The position numbers and the translations under genes are program-made. The notes beneath the pieces are model-generated. The model saw only the letters and a list, made by a program, of their open reading frames with translations. It searched no databases and had not been told where the DNA came from. A DNA stretch of 64,000 bases from Marinobacter zhejiangensis (lineage in GTDB: Bacteria > Pseudomonadota > Gammaproteobacteria > Pseudomonadales > Oleiphilaceae), in contig NZ_FOUE01000001.1 in the NCBI RefSeq assembly GCF_900114775.1, positions 1,054,001 through 1,118,000 of the forward strand, in the 5' to 3' direction. Numbering within the stretch: the first letter of the stretch is position 1; each line of letters opens with the position of its first letter. Positions 15,485 to 23,832 of this stretch are shown here, piece by piece.

Positions 15485-18238
15485 TTATCGGTCTTCGTAC
15501 CGCTGATGCTTGAAGAACACGCCGGAGTCACCAAACTGCGAGGCGATCAGGTCCGAGGTCAGGGTCAGTTCGCCAACCTTGCGGGCGCTGTTGCGGCGCT
15601 CATTGGCCAGGCGGTTGTTCAGGGACGGGAAGATCGACGTCCGGATGGCAACATCGGTGGCGTACACGTCGTAGAGCTTGGTGCCCTCGGTGAGTGTCAT
15701 CAGGCTTTCCCGGAAGTCATGGGGCTCGCTGGGAAGGCTGGCGGTCAGCGCCGAATTTGGCACAAAGTAGATTTGGGTGGGGGCTTTCGGGCTGGCCACC
15801 TCGTCACCATTTTCACGGACTTCCGCAAAGGCGTTCACCATCAGGCGGGTGGGCTTGGTGGTCACCATGGAGAACAGCACGGTGCTACCCAGGGTGTCGT
15901 TGGCTTCCGGCGAGACGTAATTCGACAGCTCGTTGGCGAAGAAGTTGTAGTTGCTGTCCTGCCCCGACAAGGTGTACAGCGCAGACACGTTGCGTGAAGG
16001 CTGGCCGTCGACAAACAGTTTAAGGGCGAGGCCTGGGGCGAAGCCGCGTTCTTCGGGGTCACCCGTGATGGACAGTCGCAACAGGCCATGCCCGGCACCT
16101 TCGAACAGGCCGGTAAAGCCGTGGCCGCTGGTGGCGTTGAACTGCACGCGGCCCATTACAGCTTGCGGATGAATCGGCTTTTCGTAACCCGCCGGGGCCA
16201 CATCCGATTCCACTTTCACCTTATCCCACAATACCGAGCTGATCAGCCCGCCAATGTCCACATCCTGCTGTGCGGGCAGCTCACCGTCGCTGTACTCGGT
16301 GCGTACGGCGCCGTTCACCCACAGGTGCATCTGCTTCTGCTCCGCGCTCCAGCTCTCATACTCCGCCGGCATGTTCAGGCCCCAGGGTTTGAAGGCATTG
16401 TCCATACCGACCAGCGCGCCGCTCAGGGCGGGGTGGTGACGCTTGAGTACATCGACCATGGTATTGCCTTCGACCCACGCCATACCTTCCGGGGTGTAGA
16501 CCTCGGGGGTGTAGTCGGTGGTGAAGAAGCGGTCGGTCATCAGGCGGCGGGAGGCGTTCAGAATGAAGATCTGGAATGACGTCTCTCCGAAACCGAAACC
16601 ATCCGGACGGGTTTCTTCCGCCAGGGAGCCGACCAGGGTGTCGATCAGTTCGATGTCGTTGTTGTAGAGGCGCTTGAGGTTAGCCAGCAGGTCCGGATCC
16701 GAGGTCAGATCTTCGAACTGGGTGATCGGTTTGAGGCCAATCGCCCGGCGGAAGTCGTTGTAGCGGGGAACGCCACGCTCGCGGTCACGCAGCACGTCGA
16801 TGGCCGCCATGTCGATGTTGCCGATCAGCGGCATGGACAGGTTGCGCAGGAAATCCGGGTAGTTTTCCAGCACCAGTGCGCCAGGGTGGGTGATGCCGAA
16901 GGAGTACCACAGCCGGTCAGCACCCACGCTGTCCAGAACGTCTTCGGCGTCGCCATCGCGGGTGTCCGGAATGGCAATGCGTTCGCTAACCACGTTGCTG
17001 CCGACGTCGTACACTTCAATGTCATCGCGCATCAGCGGGTGCATGCGATAGACCGACACGAACTCTTCGGTCAGGGTGTAGGGCACGTCGTAGTTGTTGG
17101 GGGCACGGGAGCCTACCAGGCCACCCAGGGCATGGTCGATCACCCCCGGTTCCATATTGGCGATGTCGGCGTCGATACCCAGCAGGGTGAACAGGTTGGC
17201 GATGCCTTCAATATTATTGGCCATTTCATCCAGGGCCTGCTGGAAGAACTCGCGGTTCTCCTGGTCGCCACCCACACCCCACCAGTTGGCGTACATGGCA
17301 CGTTTGAGAACGGGGTTGTCGAGGATGGCGGGGGTCCATTCAACGGTATGGATCTTCGCCATCAGGGCGGCGTTGATTAGGCGAGCCTTGTCGTACAGCC
17401 ACTGGTCCGTGGCGTCCGGGTAGCTCTGTTTCAGGCGTTCGGCAATGGCGTTGTGCTCTTGGGTGAACAGCCGGTGCATCATGCTCAGGCCTACCCACCA
17501 GTTCTCATTGAATCCAGTGATGGGTTTACCGCTCAGGAATTCGGTGGGCAGAGTGTTGTCGGCATCGACTTTCAGTTTGCCGTCTACAAAGGCCCGTACC
17601 CGGTCGCTGGTTTCCTTGTCGCTGCCATAGATCTGGGAGCCGTCCCACCAGTGGGTATTGGTGTTCTGATAGGTCGCCGGGCGGCCGGCTTCGGCCAGGG
17701 TGCGGCTGGGGTCGGGCTGGGTGCGCTGTACGCTCATGGTGCCGGAACCTAGCGGGTCGCCCGCGGGCAATGGGAACACAATATCGTTGCCGTCCATGCG
17801 AGGGCCGTGGTCAAACCAGTCATGCACCATGAACTGAATCCAGGCGGCCGCAGCAAAGTTGACAATGGTGGCCGGCTGCATGGTGTCGCCCCGGGCCATC
17901 AGGACGTTACTGACTTCCCGTGGGTTGGGCACCAGCAGGGTATCGTTTTCGGTTTCGGCGTAGGTTTGCTCCAGGGGAACATTACGGCCAAAACGGGTAT
18001 AGACCGAACCTTCCGCCGGGTTGTCCAGGATGTTACAGGTTCCGTCCTCGGTGCGGGCGGTCAGGCTGCGTTCATCACAGGTGATGTCGGCATTGTGACG
18101 GTCCCAGTCTTCCACATCGAACATGTTGTTGTTGAGCAGTTCGGTCCGTTCCATGCTGAGTACCAGCAAGCCACCGAAGATGCCGATGGTGCCGAACTTG
18201 GTGAGTGCGGGCCAGGTGACCCAGGGTGTCGTACTCAT
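15485..18238 (-). CDS. Haem oxygenase: fatty-acid alpha-dioxygenase-like domain fused to a catalase-like domain
   Basis: A 917-residue protein of the animal haem peroxidase superfamily. A membrane-spanning or signal-anchor helix lies near residues 8-29. The catalytic domain (about 80-640) has the distal Gln-x3-His (Q135, H139 in QFMVHDW), WWDGSQIYGS (197-206) and KIHTVEWTPAIL. It also has Y397-R-M-H400, where H400 is the proximal haem ligand and Y397 lies three residues before it, as the catalytic Tyr does in cyclooxygenases and plant alpha-dioxygenases. Myeloperoxidase-type enzymes lack this Tyr. A further 270 residues (about 650-905; IHPQAVMGRVQF, GLLRLSI, PGLALKLFVDG) look like a catalase-like fold, with H690 as possible distal His. 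Alpha-dioxygenases turn fatty acids into 2-hydroperoxides and shorter aldehydes. GGAGAGG precedes the ATG. Confidence 0.75.
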   Translation of the reverse strand: MSTTPWVTWPALTKFGTIGIFGGLLVLSMERTELLNNNMFDVEDWDRHNADITCDERSLTARTEDGTCNILDNPAEGSVYTRFGRNVPLEQTYAETENDTLLVPNPREVSNVLMARGDTMQPATIVNFAAAAWIQFMVHDWFDHGPRMDGNDIVFPLPAGDPLGSGTMSVQRTQPDPSRTLAEAGRPATYQNTNTHWWDGSQIYGSDKETSDRVRAFVDGKLKVDADNTLPTEFLSGKPITGFNENWWVGLSMMHRLFTQEHNAIAERLKQSYPDATDQWLYDKARLINAALMAKIHTVEWTPAILDNPVLKRAMYANWWGVGGDQENREFFQQALDEMANNIEGIANLFTLLGIDADIANMEPGVIDHALGGLVGSRAPNNYDVPYTLTEEFVSVYRMHPLMRDDIEVYDVGSNVVSERIAIPDTRDGDAEDVLDSVGADRLWYSFGITHPGALVLENYPDFLRNLSMPLIGNIDMAAIDVLRDRERGVPRYNDFRRAIGLKPITQFEDLTSDPDLLANLKRLYNNDIELIDTLVGSLAEETRPDGFGFGETSFQIFILNASRRLMTDRFFTTDYTPEVYTPEGMAWVEGNTMVDVLKRHHPALSGALVGMDNAFKPWGLNMPAEYESWSAEQKQMHLWVNGAVRTEYSDGELPAQQDVDIGGLISSVLWDKVKVESDVAPAGYEKPIHPQAVMGRVQFNATSGHGFTGLFEGAGHGLLRLSITGDPEERGFAPGLALKLFVDGQPSRNVSALYTLSGQDSNYNFFANELSNYVSPEANDTLGSTVLFSMVTTKPTRLMVNAFAEVRENGDEVASPKAPTQIYFVPNSALTASLPSEPHDFRESLMTLTEGTKLYDVYATDVAIRTSIFPSLNNRLANERRNSARKVGELTLTSDLIASQFGDSGVFFKHQRYEDR

Positions 18239-18305
18239 GTTCCCTCTCCTTGTTGCAGGTTATTGTGATTGTTGGAACGGGAGCTAGGGTTACTGAGCGG
18301 TCAAT

Positions 18306-18333
18306 AAAATGCCCCCTACCCGGGGAGGGGGTG
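18306..18333 (-). terminator. Probable terminator of the LuxR/MalT regulator gene
   Basis: CCCCCT (18312-18317) and AGGGGG (18326-18331) form a GC-rich hairpin; on the minus strand it is followed by ATTTTATT. It separates the regulator gene from the haem oxygenase gene downstream, suggesting the oxygenase has its own promoter in the short stretch 18239-18305. Confidence 0.6.
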
Positions 18334-18393
18334 GCGGGTAATCGAGGTGGGAACGTTTAAAAACGTGAACGGTTGAGCGTTTCTCGGGTCGTC

Positions 18394-21036
18394 TCAGACG
18401 TCATGTCGTGAGCGGTCAGACTGGCTGGCGAGAAGGACGGCTTCGGTGCGGTTGGCAACACCGAGCTTGGCGTAGATGTTTTTCAGGTGCCACTTGATGG
18501 TGGACACGGTATTGCCCGTTTGTTCGCTGATCTGGCGGTTATTGCAGCCTTCGAGCAGCAAGCGATAGATGGTTTGTTCCCGGCTGGTGAGCTGAGCCAT
18601 GGGGGAGGGGTTGGTGCTCGCAGGGCTGGGACTGAGCAGGTCGCCGTACAGGGCCCGGTAAGTGTCTGGCAGCTCCAGTCCCTGGTCGGTGGCCGCTGAC
18701 AGCAGGGTATTAAACCCCGGGGCTTCGTCGAACAGGTTGCGGGTCATGTTGTGCAGGCCGTGATCGTGCATAAGGCGATTGACGATTTTTCGGCTGTCTT
18801 CAGGGGCCGGGCCTTCGACGAGCAGGCGGTTGGTATCAATCACCAGTGCCCGGGACACCAGGCCGGTATTGGCCAGTTCCTGGCTCAGAACCCGCAGAAT
18901 CCGTGCGGCAATGGCGGGTCGGCCGCTAGCCCGGAGCCAGTAGGAGGTCGCCAGTCCAAGCCGTTCCCGTTGCTCGGTGTAGCGCCGAGTCTGGTCCCAC
19001 TCCCCGGCCTGCAATTTCGACGGCAGGCCTGCCTGTTGTGCCAGTTGCTCCGCCCGCTCCTTGTGGCCAGAAAGCCACGCCTGACGCAGACGCTCCGCCA
19101 GCAGGTGGCTCAGGAAGCGGTGATTATGGCCAAGTTCCAGAATGTGTTTCAGCTTGCCCAGAAAGTGGGCGGCCTTGTCGGTGTAGCCGGTCGCGAAGAG
19201 GCAGCGGGCATAGGTGAGGTAAACCGTGGCGGTGACCTCGATGGCAGAGGTCTTGTTGAGCTTGGGCAGCAGTTCGTTGCACAGAGCGCAGGCCTCGGTC
19301 AGCCGGTTCTGGTCGTAGAGCGCGACCACCATGGCGGTGCCCCGGAGGACGCGGTTGGCAACGTTTGCTGGCATGGCGCGGTAGGCCTGCTCAACGTCCC
19401 GTGTGGCCTGGCCGGGGCGGCCCAGGCTGCGGTGGCACAAGGCGACGATCAATCCGGCGTAGTCTGCCATGGAATGGTAGCCGGCTTGCTTCAGGGCCTC
19501 CTGGCTCTTGCCAGCGTAGTCCAGGGCCTGCTCTGGCCGGGCGTTCTGCAAATGATGATAAGCCGCCATGCACAGGCTCATGGGATAGACGTCATAGTGG
19601 CGGCTCTGGCGAACCAGGTCTTCGTAATCTTCACGGTGAATAAACTGGGTGTCGTTCTGGAACAGCTCAAGGTACAGCTCCAGAAACCTCACCAGCACCC
19701 GGTGATGATCGGCAGAGATATCTTCCGGCCGGCTCTGGCGAAAATTGTCGAGGATGGCGCCGGCCTGATGGAAGCGTCCGGAGAGGATCAGCGACCACTG
19801 TAACGGCAGGACAATCCCGGTTCTCATCAGCAGGGCGCTGCCCAAGAGCCGTTCATCCCAGAACAGGATCCGCGAGAAGTGGCCGGCCCGGGACCAGGCC
19901 TTGAATGCGGTTTCCAGGATGTCGCCCAGCAGCTGCGGATCCTTGCTGGCTTCCGCGTGTTGGAGTGCCTGATGGAAGTCGCCGGTGTCCATAAACCAGG
20001 CGGCGGCCCGCCGGTGCAACACCGGCACCAGCTCAGGTGACTCGCGCTCCAGGCGGGTTTGCAGGAAACCGCGGAGCAGGGGATGGAACCGGTACCAACC
20101 GGGGTCGTGTTCCATCGGCATCAGGAACAGTTGTTGCCGGGCGAGCTTTTCCAGCATCAGCGCACTGCCGGAATGCCGGAGCACCTGATCGCACAGCGGG
20201 CCGGTCATCCGGTCGAACAGGGAGCTTTGCAGGCACAGGCTGTAGAGGGAATCCGGTAATCCCCGCAAGACCATATCACCGAAGTAGGCCATCACATCCG
20301 GCTGATGGCCGGCAAAGGATTCCAGCGCTTCCTCGCCGTTTCGGCGCGCGGCCAGCAGGGCGAGTCGCAGTCCGGTCACCCAGCCCTCGGTAAGCCGCAA
20401 CAGGTGATCCAGGGTATTTGCCGATACCGGCGTCTTGTCGAGGGTTTGGCATAGCAGCCGGATTTCTTCGGCATTGAAACGCAGGTCTTCGCTGGTCAGC
20501 TCGATCAGTTGCTGCTGCAGGCGCAGTGGGCTTAGCCGTAGCGGCGGCTCGGACCGGCTTGCGATCAGCAGGTGAAGGCAGCCGGGCGGGTCGGACAGCA
20601 GGTGATTAAAGGTCTCAATGATCAGCGGGTTGTTCGCCAGGTGCTGGAAATCATCAATCACCAGAATGACGGGGTGTTCGATGGCCAACATGCCCTGACG
20701 GAGGGCGTCGGCAATGTCGGCTGGCGCTTCATTGCTGCCCGAATCAAACGGGGTAAAGGCGGTGGGGTCAAACGCTGGTGCTTCCGCACGCAGGGTGTTG
20801 CCCAGGCGGCCAAAAAAACGGGCCTGGTTCTCATCCCGCTCATCCAGCGACAGCAACGCCGTGGCCGCGTTCGGGGCCGCGGCAAGCCAGCGCCGGATCA
20901 GGGTGGTTTTGCCATACCCGGCGGGCGCAGTTATTAGGGTCAAGCGCCCCGTGGTACCCTCATGCAGTTTTCGTATGAGGTCACTGCGTTCCAGGATGGA
21001 CGGAAGACTATTGGCCGTCAGTGGTTCAATCAGCAT
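18394..21036 (-). CDS. MalT/AlkS-type LuxR-family transcriptional activator
   Basis: An 880-residue ATP-dependent regulator. The N-terminal STAND ATPase has Walker A APAGYGKTT (37-45) and Walker B VILVIDDFQHL; a long helical, TPR-like sensor region follows (about 330-780); the C-terminus is a LuxR helix-turn-helix (about 815-875, LTSREQTIYRLLLEG, NRQISEQTGNTVSTIKWHL). Size and plan match MalT and especially AlkS, the alkane-responsive activator of Pseudomonas alk genes. It lies immediately upstream of the haem oxygenase gene on the same strand, which is the likely target. The inducer is unknown, though a hydrophobic substrate is a fair guess. Confidence 0.88.
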   Translation of the reverse strand: MLIEPLTANSLPSILERSDLIRKLHEGTTGRLTLITAPAGYGKTTLIRRWLAAAPNAATALLSLDERDENQARFFGRLGNTLRAEAPAFDPTAFTPFDSGSNEAPADIADALRQGMLAIEHPVILVIDDFQHLANNPLIIETFNHLLSDPPGCLHLLIASRSEPPLRLSPLRLQQQLIELTSEDLRFNAEEIRLLCQTLDKTPVSANTLDHLLRLTEGWVTGLRLALLAARRNGEEALESFAGHQPDVMAYFGDMVLRGLPDSLYSLCLQSSLFDRMTGPLCDQVLRHSGSALMLEKLARQQLFLMPMEHDPGWYRFHPLLRGFLQTRLERESPELVPVLHRRAAAWFMDTGDFHQALQHAEASKDPQLLGDILETAFKAWSRAGHFSRILFWDERLLGSALLMRTGIVLPLQWSLILSGRFHQAGAILDNFRQSRPEDISADHHRVLVRFLELYLELFQNDTQFIHREDYEDLVRQSRHYDVYPMSLCMAAYHHLQNARPEQALDYAGKSQEALKQAGYHSMADYAGLIVALCHRSLGRPGQATRDVEQAYRAMPANVANRVLRGTAMVVALYDQNRLTEACALCNELLPKLNKTSAIEVTATVYLTYARCLFATGYTDKAAHFLGKLKHILELGHNHRFLSHLLAERLRQAWLSGHKERAEQLAQQAGLPSKLQAGEWDQTRRYTEQRERLGLATSYWLRASGRPAIAARILRVLSQELANTGLVSRALVIDTNRLLVEGPAPEDSRKIVNRLMHDHGLHNMTRNLFDEAPGFNTLLSAATDQGLELPDTYRALYGDLLSPSPASTNPSPMAQLTSREQTIYRLLLEGCNNRQISEQTGNTVSTIKWHLKNIYAKLGVANRTEAVLLASQSDRSRHDV

Positions 21037-21041
21037 GCTCT

Positions 21042-21052
21042 TTGTTTTTGTT
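21042..21052 (-). promoter_or_regulatory. A-rich AAnAAnAA motif abutting the LuxR/MalT start
   Basis: The message reads AACAAAAACAA, holding two overlapping AAnAAnAA matches, six bases before the ATG. The region has no strong Shine-Dalgarno sequence. AlkS in Pseudomonas is a known Crc-Hfq target through such a motif, which makes this placement suggestive. Confidence 0.45.
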
Positions 21053-21199
21053 ATGGTGACTGTGATTGGTGAGTCAGTCTGTGGTGCTCAGGATAGTACG
21101 TCTGAAGGTGGTTGACGGTTGATCAATTCACATTGCTTAACATTGGTGGCGGGAGGAGAGTGACGCAGTGGTGGTTGGCTTAGGCGACGGGAGCGCAAT

Positions 21200-21227
21200 A
21201 AAAAAGCCCACACAAGGTGGGCTCTTT
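21200..21227 (-). terminator. Terminator downstream of tRNA-Arg
   Basis: On the minus strand AGCCCAC, a five-base loop and GTGGGCT are followed by a T-rich run (TTTTTTATT). It starts about ten bases after the tRNA CCA end. The rest of 21037-21199 shows no gene or structure I can support. Confidence 0.88.
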
Positions 21228-21237
21228 CATTGAATAA

Positions 21238-21314
<77 letters not shown>

Positions 21315-21396
21315 ATTGAAAAGTAACGCGATACGTTAATTTTCGAGGCCGCAATGTTACGTGCGAAGCCCTGTTATGTCTAGCCCCAATGTGGCT

Positions 21397-21939
21397 TTAG
21401 CGCAACGCCATGGGTTCGGGGTCGATCTGGACGTGCTGTTCGCCGTTGCTGATCCCCACGCTGCCATCCTGGATGGTGACCTGAAGCTGCATCGAGCGGT
21501 GTGCCAGGGCGGCCAGTTCGGTGCTGGCGTCTTGGGGCAGGTTGACGATGCGGAGGTTGTCGAAGCGGGTCAGCTTGTTGTGGTGTTTGTCCCACCAGAT
21601 GGGGACGGCACGGCCACCATAGGTGTAGAGAATCACCTGTCGGGCGCGGTTGCAGGCTTTGCGGATACGGCTTTCTTCTGGCAGGCCGAGGTCAATCCAC
21701 AGCTCGATCTCGTCGCTCAGACTCTTCTGCCACAGGTCTGGCTCGTCGTCGGTGCTGATGCCCTTGGTGAACTCCAGGGTGTCGCTGGCGTTGAGGGCGA
21801 AGGCCACCAGGCGCAGCATCATACGCTCTTCGGTTTCTGACGGATGCAGGGCGAGAGTCAGGTGGTGGTCGGCGTAATGGGACCGGTCCAGGTCGGCAAT
21901 GCTGAGTGTGGCCTTGTAAATCGTGGATTTGAGCGCCAT
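21397..21939 (-). CDS. yaeQ: YaeQ family protein
   Basis: A 180-residue protein matching YaeQ, a small cytoplasmic family with a PD-(D/E)xK nuclease-like fold and no settled function. Recognisable blocks are MALKSTIYKA, DLDRSHYADHHLTLA, HPSETEERMMLR and QVILYTYGGRAVPIWW. The start at 21939 (MALKST) is the conserved family start; four extra residues are possible up to 21951. It stands alone between the tRNA and the divergent prolidase gene. Confidence 0.9.
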   Translation of the reverse strand: MALKSTIYKATLSIADLDRSHYADHHLTLALHPSETEERMMLRLVAFALNASDTLEFTKGISTDDEPDLWQKSLSDEIELWIDLGLPEESRIRKACNRARQVILYTYGGRAVPIWWDKHHNKLTRFDNLRIVNLPQDASTELAALAHRSMQLQVTIQDGSVGISNGEQHVQIDPEPMALR

Positions 21940-22097
21940 TGGGGAGTCCATGTGAAATTGTTAGCACAGTTTACACCGGATCACCGGCCGGGTGTCGCCC
22001 CTCGTTGTGGTGAGCCGGTCGCCGCTTGAATCTGCCGGGTGTGCCGATCAGACTCAGGGCAGTGAATCGGAACTGTGGAACCAACCGGAGCAACATC

Positions 22098-23390
22098 GTG
22101 CCTGAACCTGATCTTGAGCAACTGCAACGCCAGCATATTGAAACGCTCCAGCAGCGCTATTCGAAGGCCCTTGTGGAGACTGGCTACGACGCCCTGTTGA
22201 TCAGCTCCGGTGCCGCGCCCATGCGCTACGCCGACGACCACGGCTACCCCTTCCAGGGCTATGGCCCATTCCTGCACTGGACCGGTCTGACGGGATTGGA
22301 AAACAGTTGGTTGCTGATCCAGCCCGGGCAGGGCGCGCGGTTGCAGGTCCACACCCCGGACGACTTCTGGCACGCCAGTGCGGCGTTGCCGGATGAGGCG
22401 TGGGCACGGGACCTGGCGGTTGAGGGCTCGGTGGAGACCGCTCCACCCTTACCGGTGCTAAGCACGCAATTGGCGGTTCTGGGTGACCCCCTGACGCTGG
22501 CGGGCGTACCCGGTGACCACAATCCACCGGCTCTGGTGACTGCGGTGGAGGCGACCCGCATACACAAGACCGAGTATGAGATTGCCTGTCTGGCCGAGGC
22601 CAACAGCCGTGCCGCTGAGGGGCACCGTGCGGCACGCGCGGCTTTCCTGGCGGGAGAGAGTGAGTTCGGCATCAGCCTGGCTTACCAGCAGGCGACGCAG
22701 CAGCGGGAATCCGAAGCCCCGTACCACAGCATCATCGGGCTTAATGACCATGCGGGCATCCTGCATTACCAGTTCTACGATGTGGTCGCGCCTGAGGTCT
22801 CTCGGAGTCTGTTGATTGATGCGGGCTATCGTTACCGTGGCTACGGCTCTGACATTACCCGGACCTGGGCTGGCCCAGGCCAGGGGGAGTTCCAGGCACT
22901 GCTGGTGGGGTTGGAGGCCCTGCAAAAACGGTTGTGTCAGGCGGTGGCGCCGGGGGTGGACTTTGTGGCGCTGCACCGGAAGACCCATCTGGGACTGGCA
23001 GCGTTGCTGTCATCTGCCGGTGTGGTCAAGGGCATGGATGAGGAGGCGATGGTGGCTGAAGGCATCACCCGTGCCTTTTTCCCCCATGGTCTGGGGCACC
23101 TGTTGGGGGTTCAGGTCCATGACGTTGGCGGCAAGCCGGTTCCGTCTCCCGCAGATGCTCCCTTCCTGCGGCTGACCCGCACCCTGGAGCCGGGGATGGT
23201 GGTGACGATCGAGCCGGGGCTGTATTTCATTCCTTCGCTGCTGGCGCCTGTGCTGGCCGGGCCACTGAGGCATCACCTGAACCAGGGCCTGATCGATATC
23301 CTCTCTGGCTGTGGTGGAATCCGTATTGAAGATAACGTGGTGGTGACCGCCGAAGGTGGCCACAACCTGACCCGTGCCTGCCTGCCGTAA
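22098..23390 (+). CDS. pepQ: Xaa-Pro dipeptidase (prolidase)
   Basis: A 430-residue M24-family metallopeptidase that cleaves Xaa-Pro dipeptides in the cytoplasm. The dinuclear metal ligands are visible: Asp in LIDAGYRYRGYGSDITRTW (two Asp), His in HGLGHLLGVQVHD, Glu in TIEPGLYF and Glu in GGIRIEDNV. I use the GTG at 22098 because CCGGAG lies seven bases upstream and the length then matches PepQ; the longer frame to 22026 has no support. The enzyme can also hydrolyse organophosphorus esters in some species, which is known of the family, not seen here. Confidence 0.9.
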   Translation: MPEPDLEQLQRQHIETLQQRYSKALVETGYDALLISSGAAPMRYADDHGYPFQGYGPFLHWTGLTGLENSWLLIQPGQGARLQVHTPDDFWHASAALPDEAWARDLAVEGSVETAPPLPVLSTQLAVLGDPLTLAGVPGDHNPPALVTAVEATRIHKTEYEIACLAEANSRAAEGHRAARAAFLAGESEFGISLAYQQATQQRESEAPYHSIIGLNDHAGILHYQFYDVVAPEVSRSLLIDAGYRYRGYGSDITRTWAGPGQGEFQALLVGLEALQKRLCQAVAPGVDFVALHRKTHLGLAALLSSAGVVKGMDEEAMVAEGITRAFFPHGLGHLLGVQVHDVGGKPVPSPADAPFLRLTRTLEPGMVVTIEPGLYFIPSLLAPVLAGPLRHHLNQGLIDILSGCGGIRIEDNVVVTAEGGHNLTRACLP

Positions 23391-23459
23391 GGGCGGTAAG
23401 GATGGGGGCTGAAAAGCTGGGCGTTTTTTGTGCAAAAAGGACTTGCATTCGGTGATGCA

Positions 23460-23478
23460 AATAACAATAATTATCACT
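23460..23478 (+). promoter_or_regulatory. Fur-box-like operator upstream of bfd
   Basis: AATAACAATAATTATCACT matches the 19-base Fur consensus GATAATGATAATCATTATC at about 12 positions. It lies 30 bases before the ferredoxin gene, consistent with iron-responsive repression of bfd, as is known in enterobacteria and Pseudomonas. Confidence 0.6.
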
Positions 23479-23507
23479 AACTTTTGTGACGCCGAGAGCT
23501 TTTCCCT

Positions 23508-23714
23508 ATGTACGTATGCCTTTGCCATGGAGTGACCGACCGCGATATCCGTGCTGCCGCAGAAAGTGGCATTGATTCCATGCGTCAGCTGGGCAAGGAG
23601 CTGGGTGTCGGTCGCCAGTGTGGGCGTTGTGCCTGTACCGCCCGGGAAATTCTTCGTGAAGTCCGCACCAGCGATTATATGGCGATGGCCAATATGCTGG
23701 CTCAACCGGCCTGA
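23508..23714 (+). CDS. bfd: Bacterioferritin-associated ferredoxin
   Basis: A 68-residue [2Fe-2S] protein. The four cluster cysteines appear as C-L-C near the N-terminus (residues 4 and 6) and C-x2-C in GRQCGRCACTA. Bfd docks on bacterioferritin and passes electrons to its haems so that stored iron is released. It lies directly upstream of bfr and downstream of a Fur-like site, so it is expected to be made under iron starvation. Confidence 0.92.
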   Translation: MYVCLCHGVTDRDIRAAAESGIDSMRQLGKELGVGRQCGRCACTAREILREVRTSDYMAMANMLAQPA

Positions 23715-23832
23715 GTTCCCGCACCACCAGATTTTCTAACCTCCTGAAGAACAGAAGTTTTCCTTCGCGCTTTTTTCTCGTCATGCTTTCGGTCTATGCT
23801 TAATTCTCATGCCCCAGAGATAGGAGACCCTG

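Noticed and set aside
15485..18238. Annotation as a simple peroxinectin or myeloperoxidase-type peroxidase
   Set aside because: The Tyr-Arg-Met-His motif and the WIQFMVHDW segment point to the fatty-acid oxygenase branch, and a plain peroxidase would not explain the extra 270 residues.
18751..19803. 350-codon frame on the plus strand
   Set aside because: It is antisense to the MalT-type regulator gene and shows no recognisable protein; such shadows are common at this base composition.
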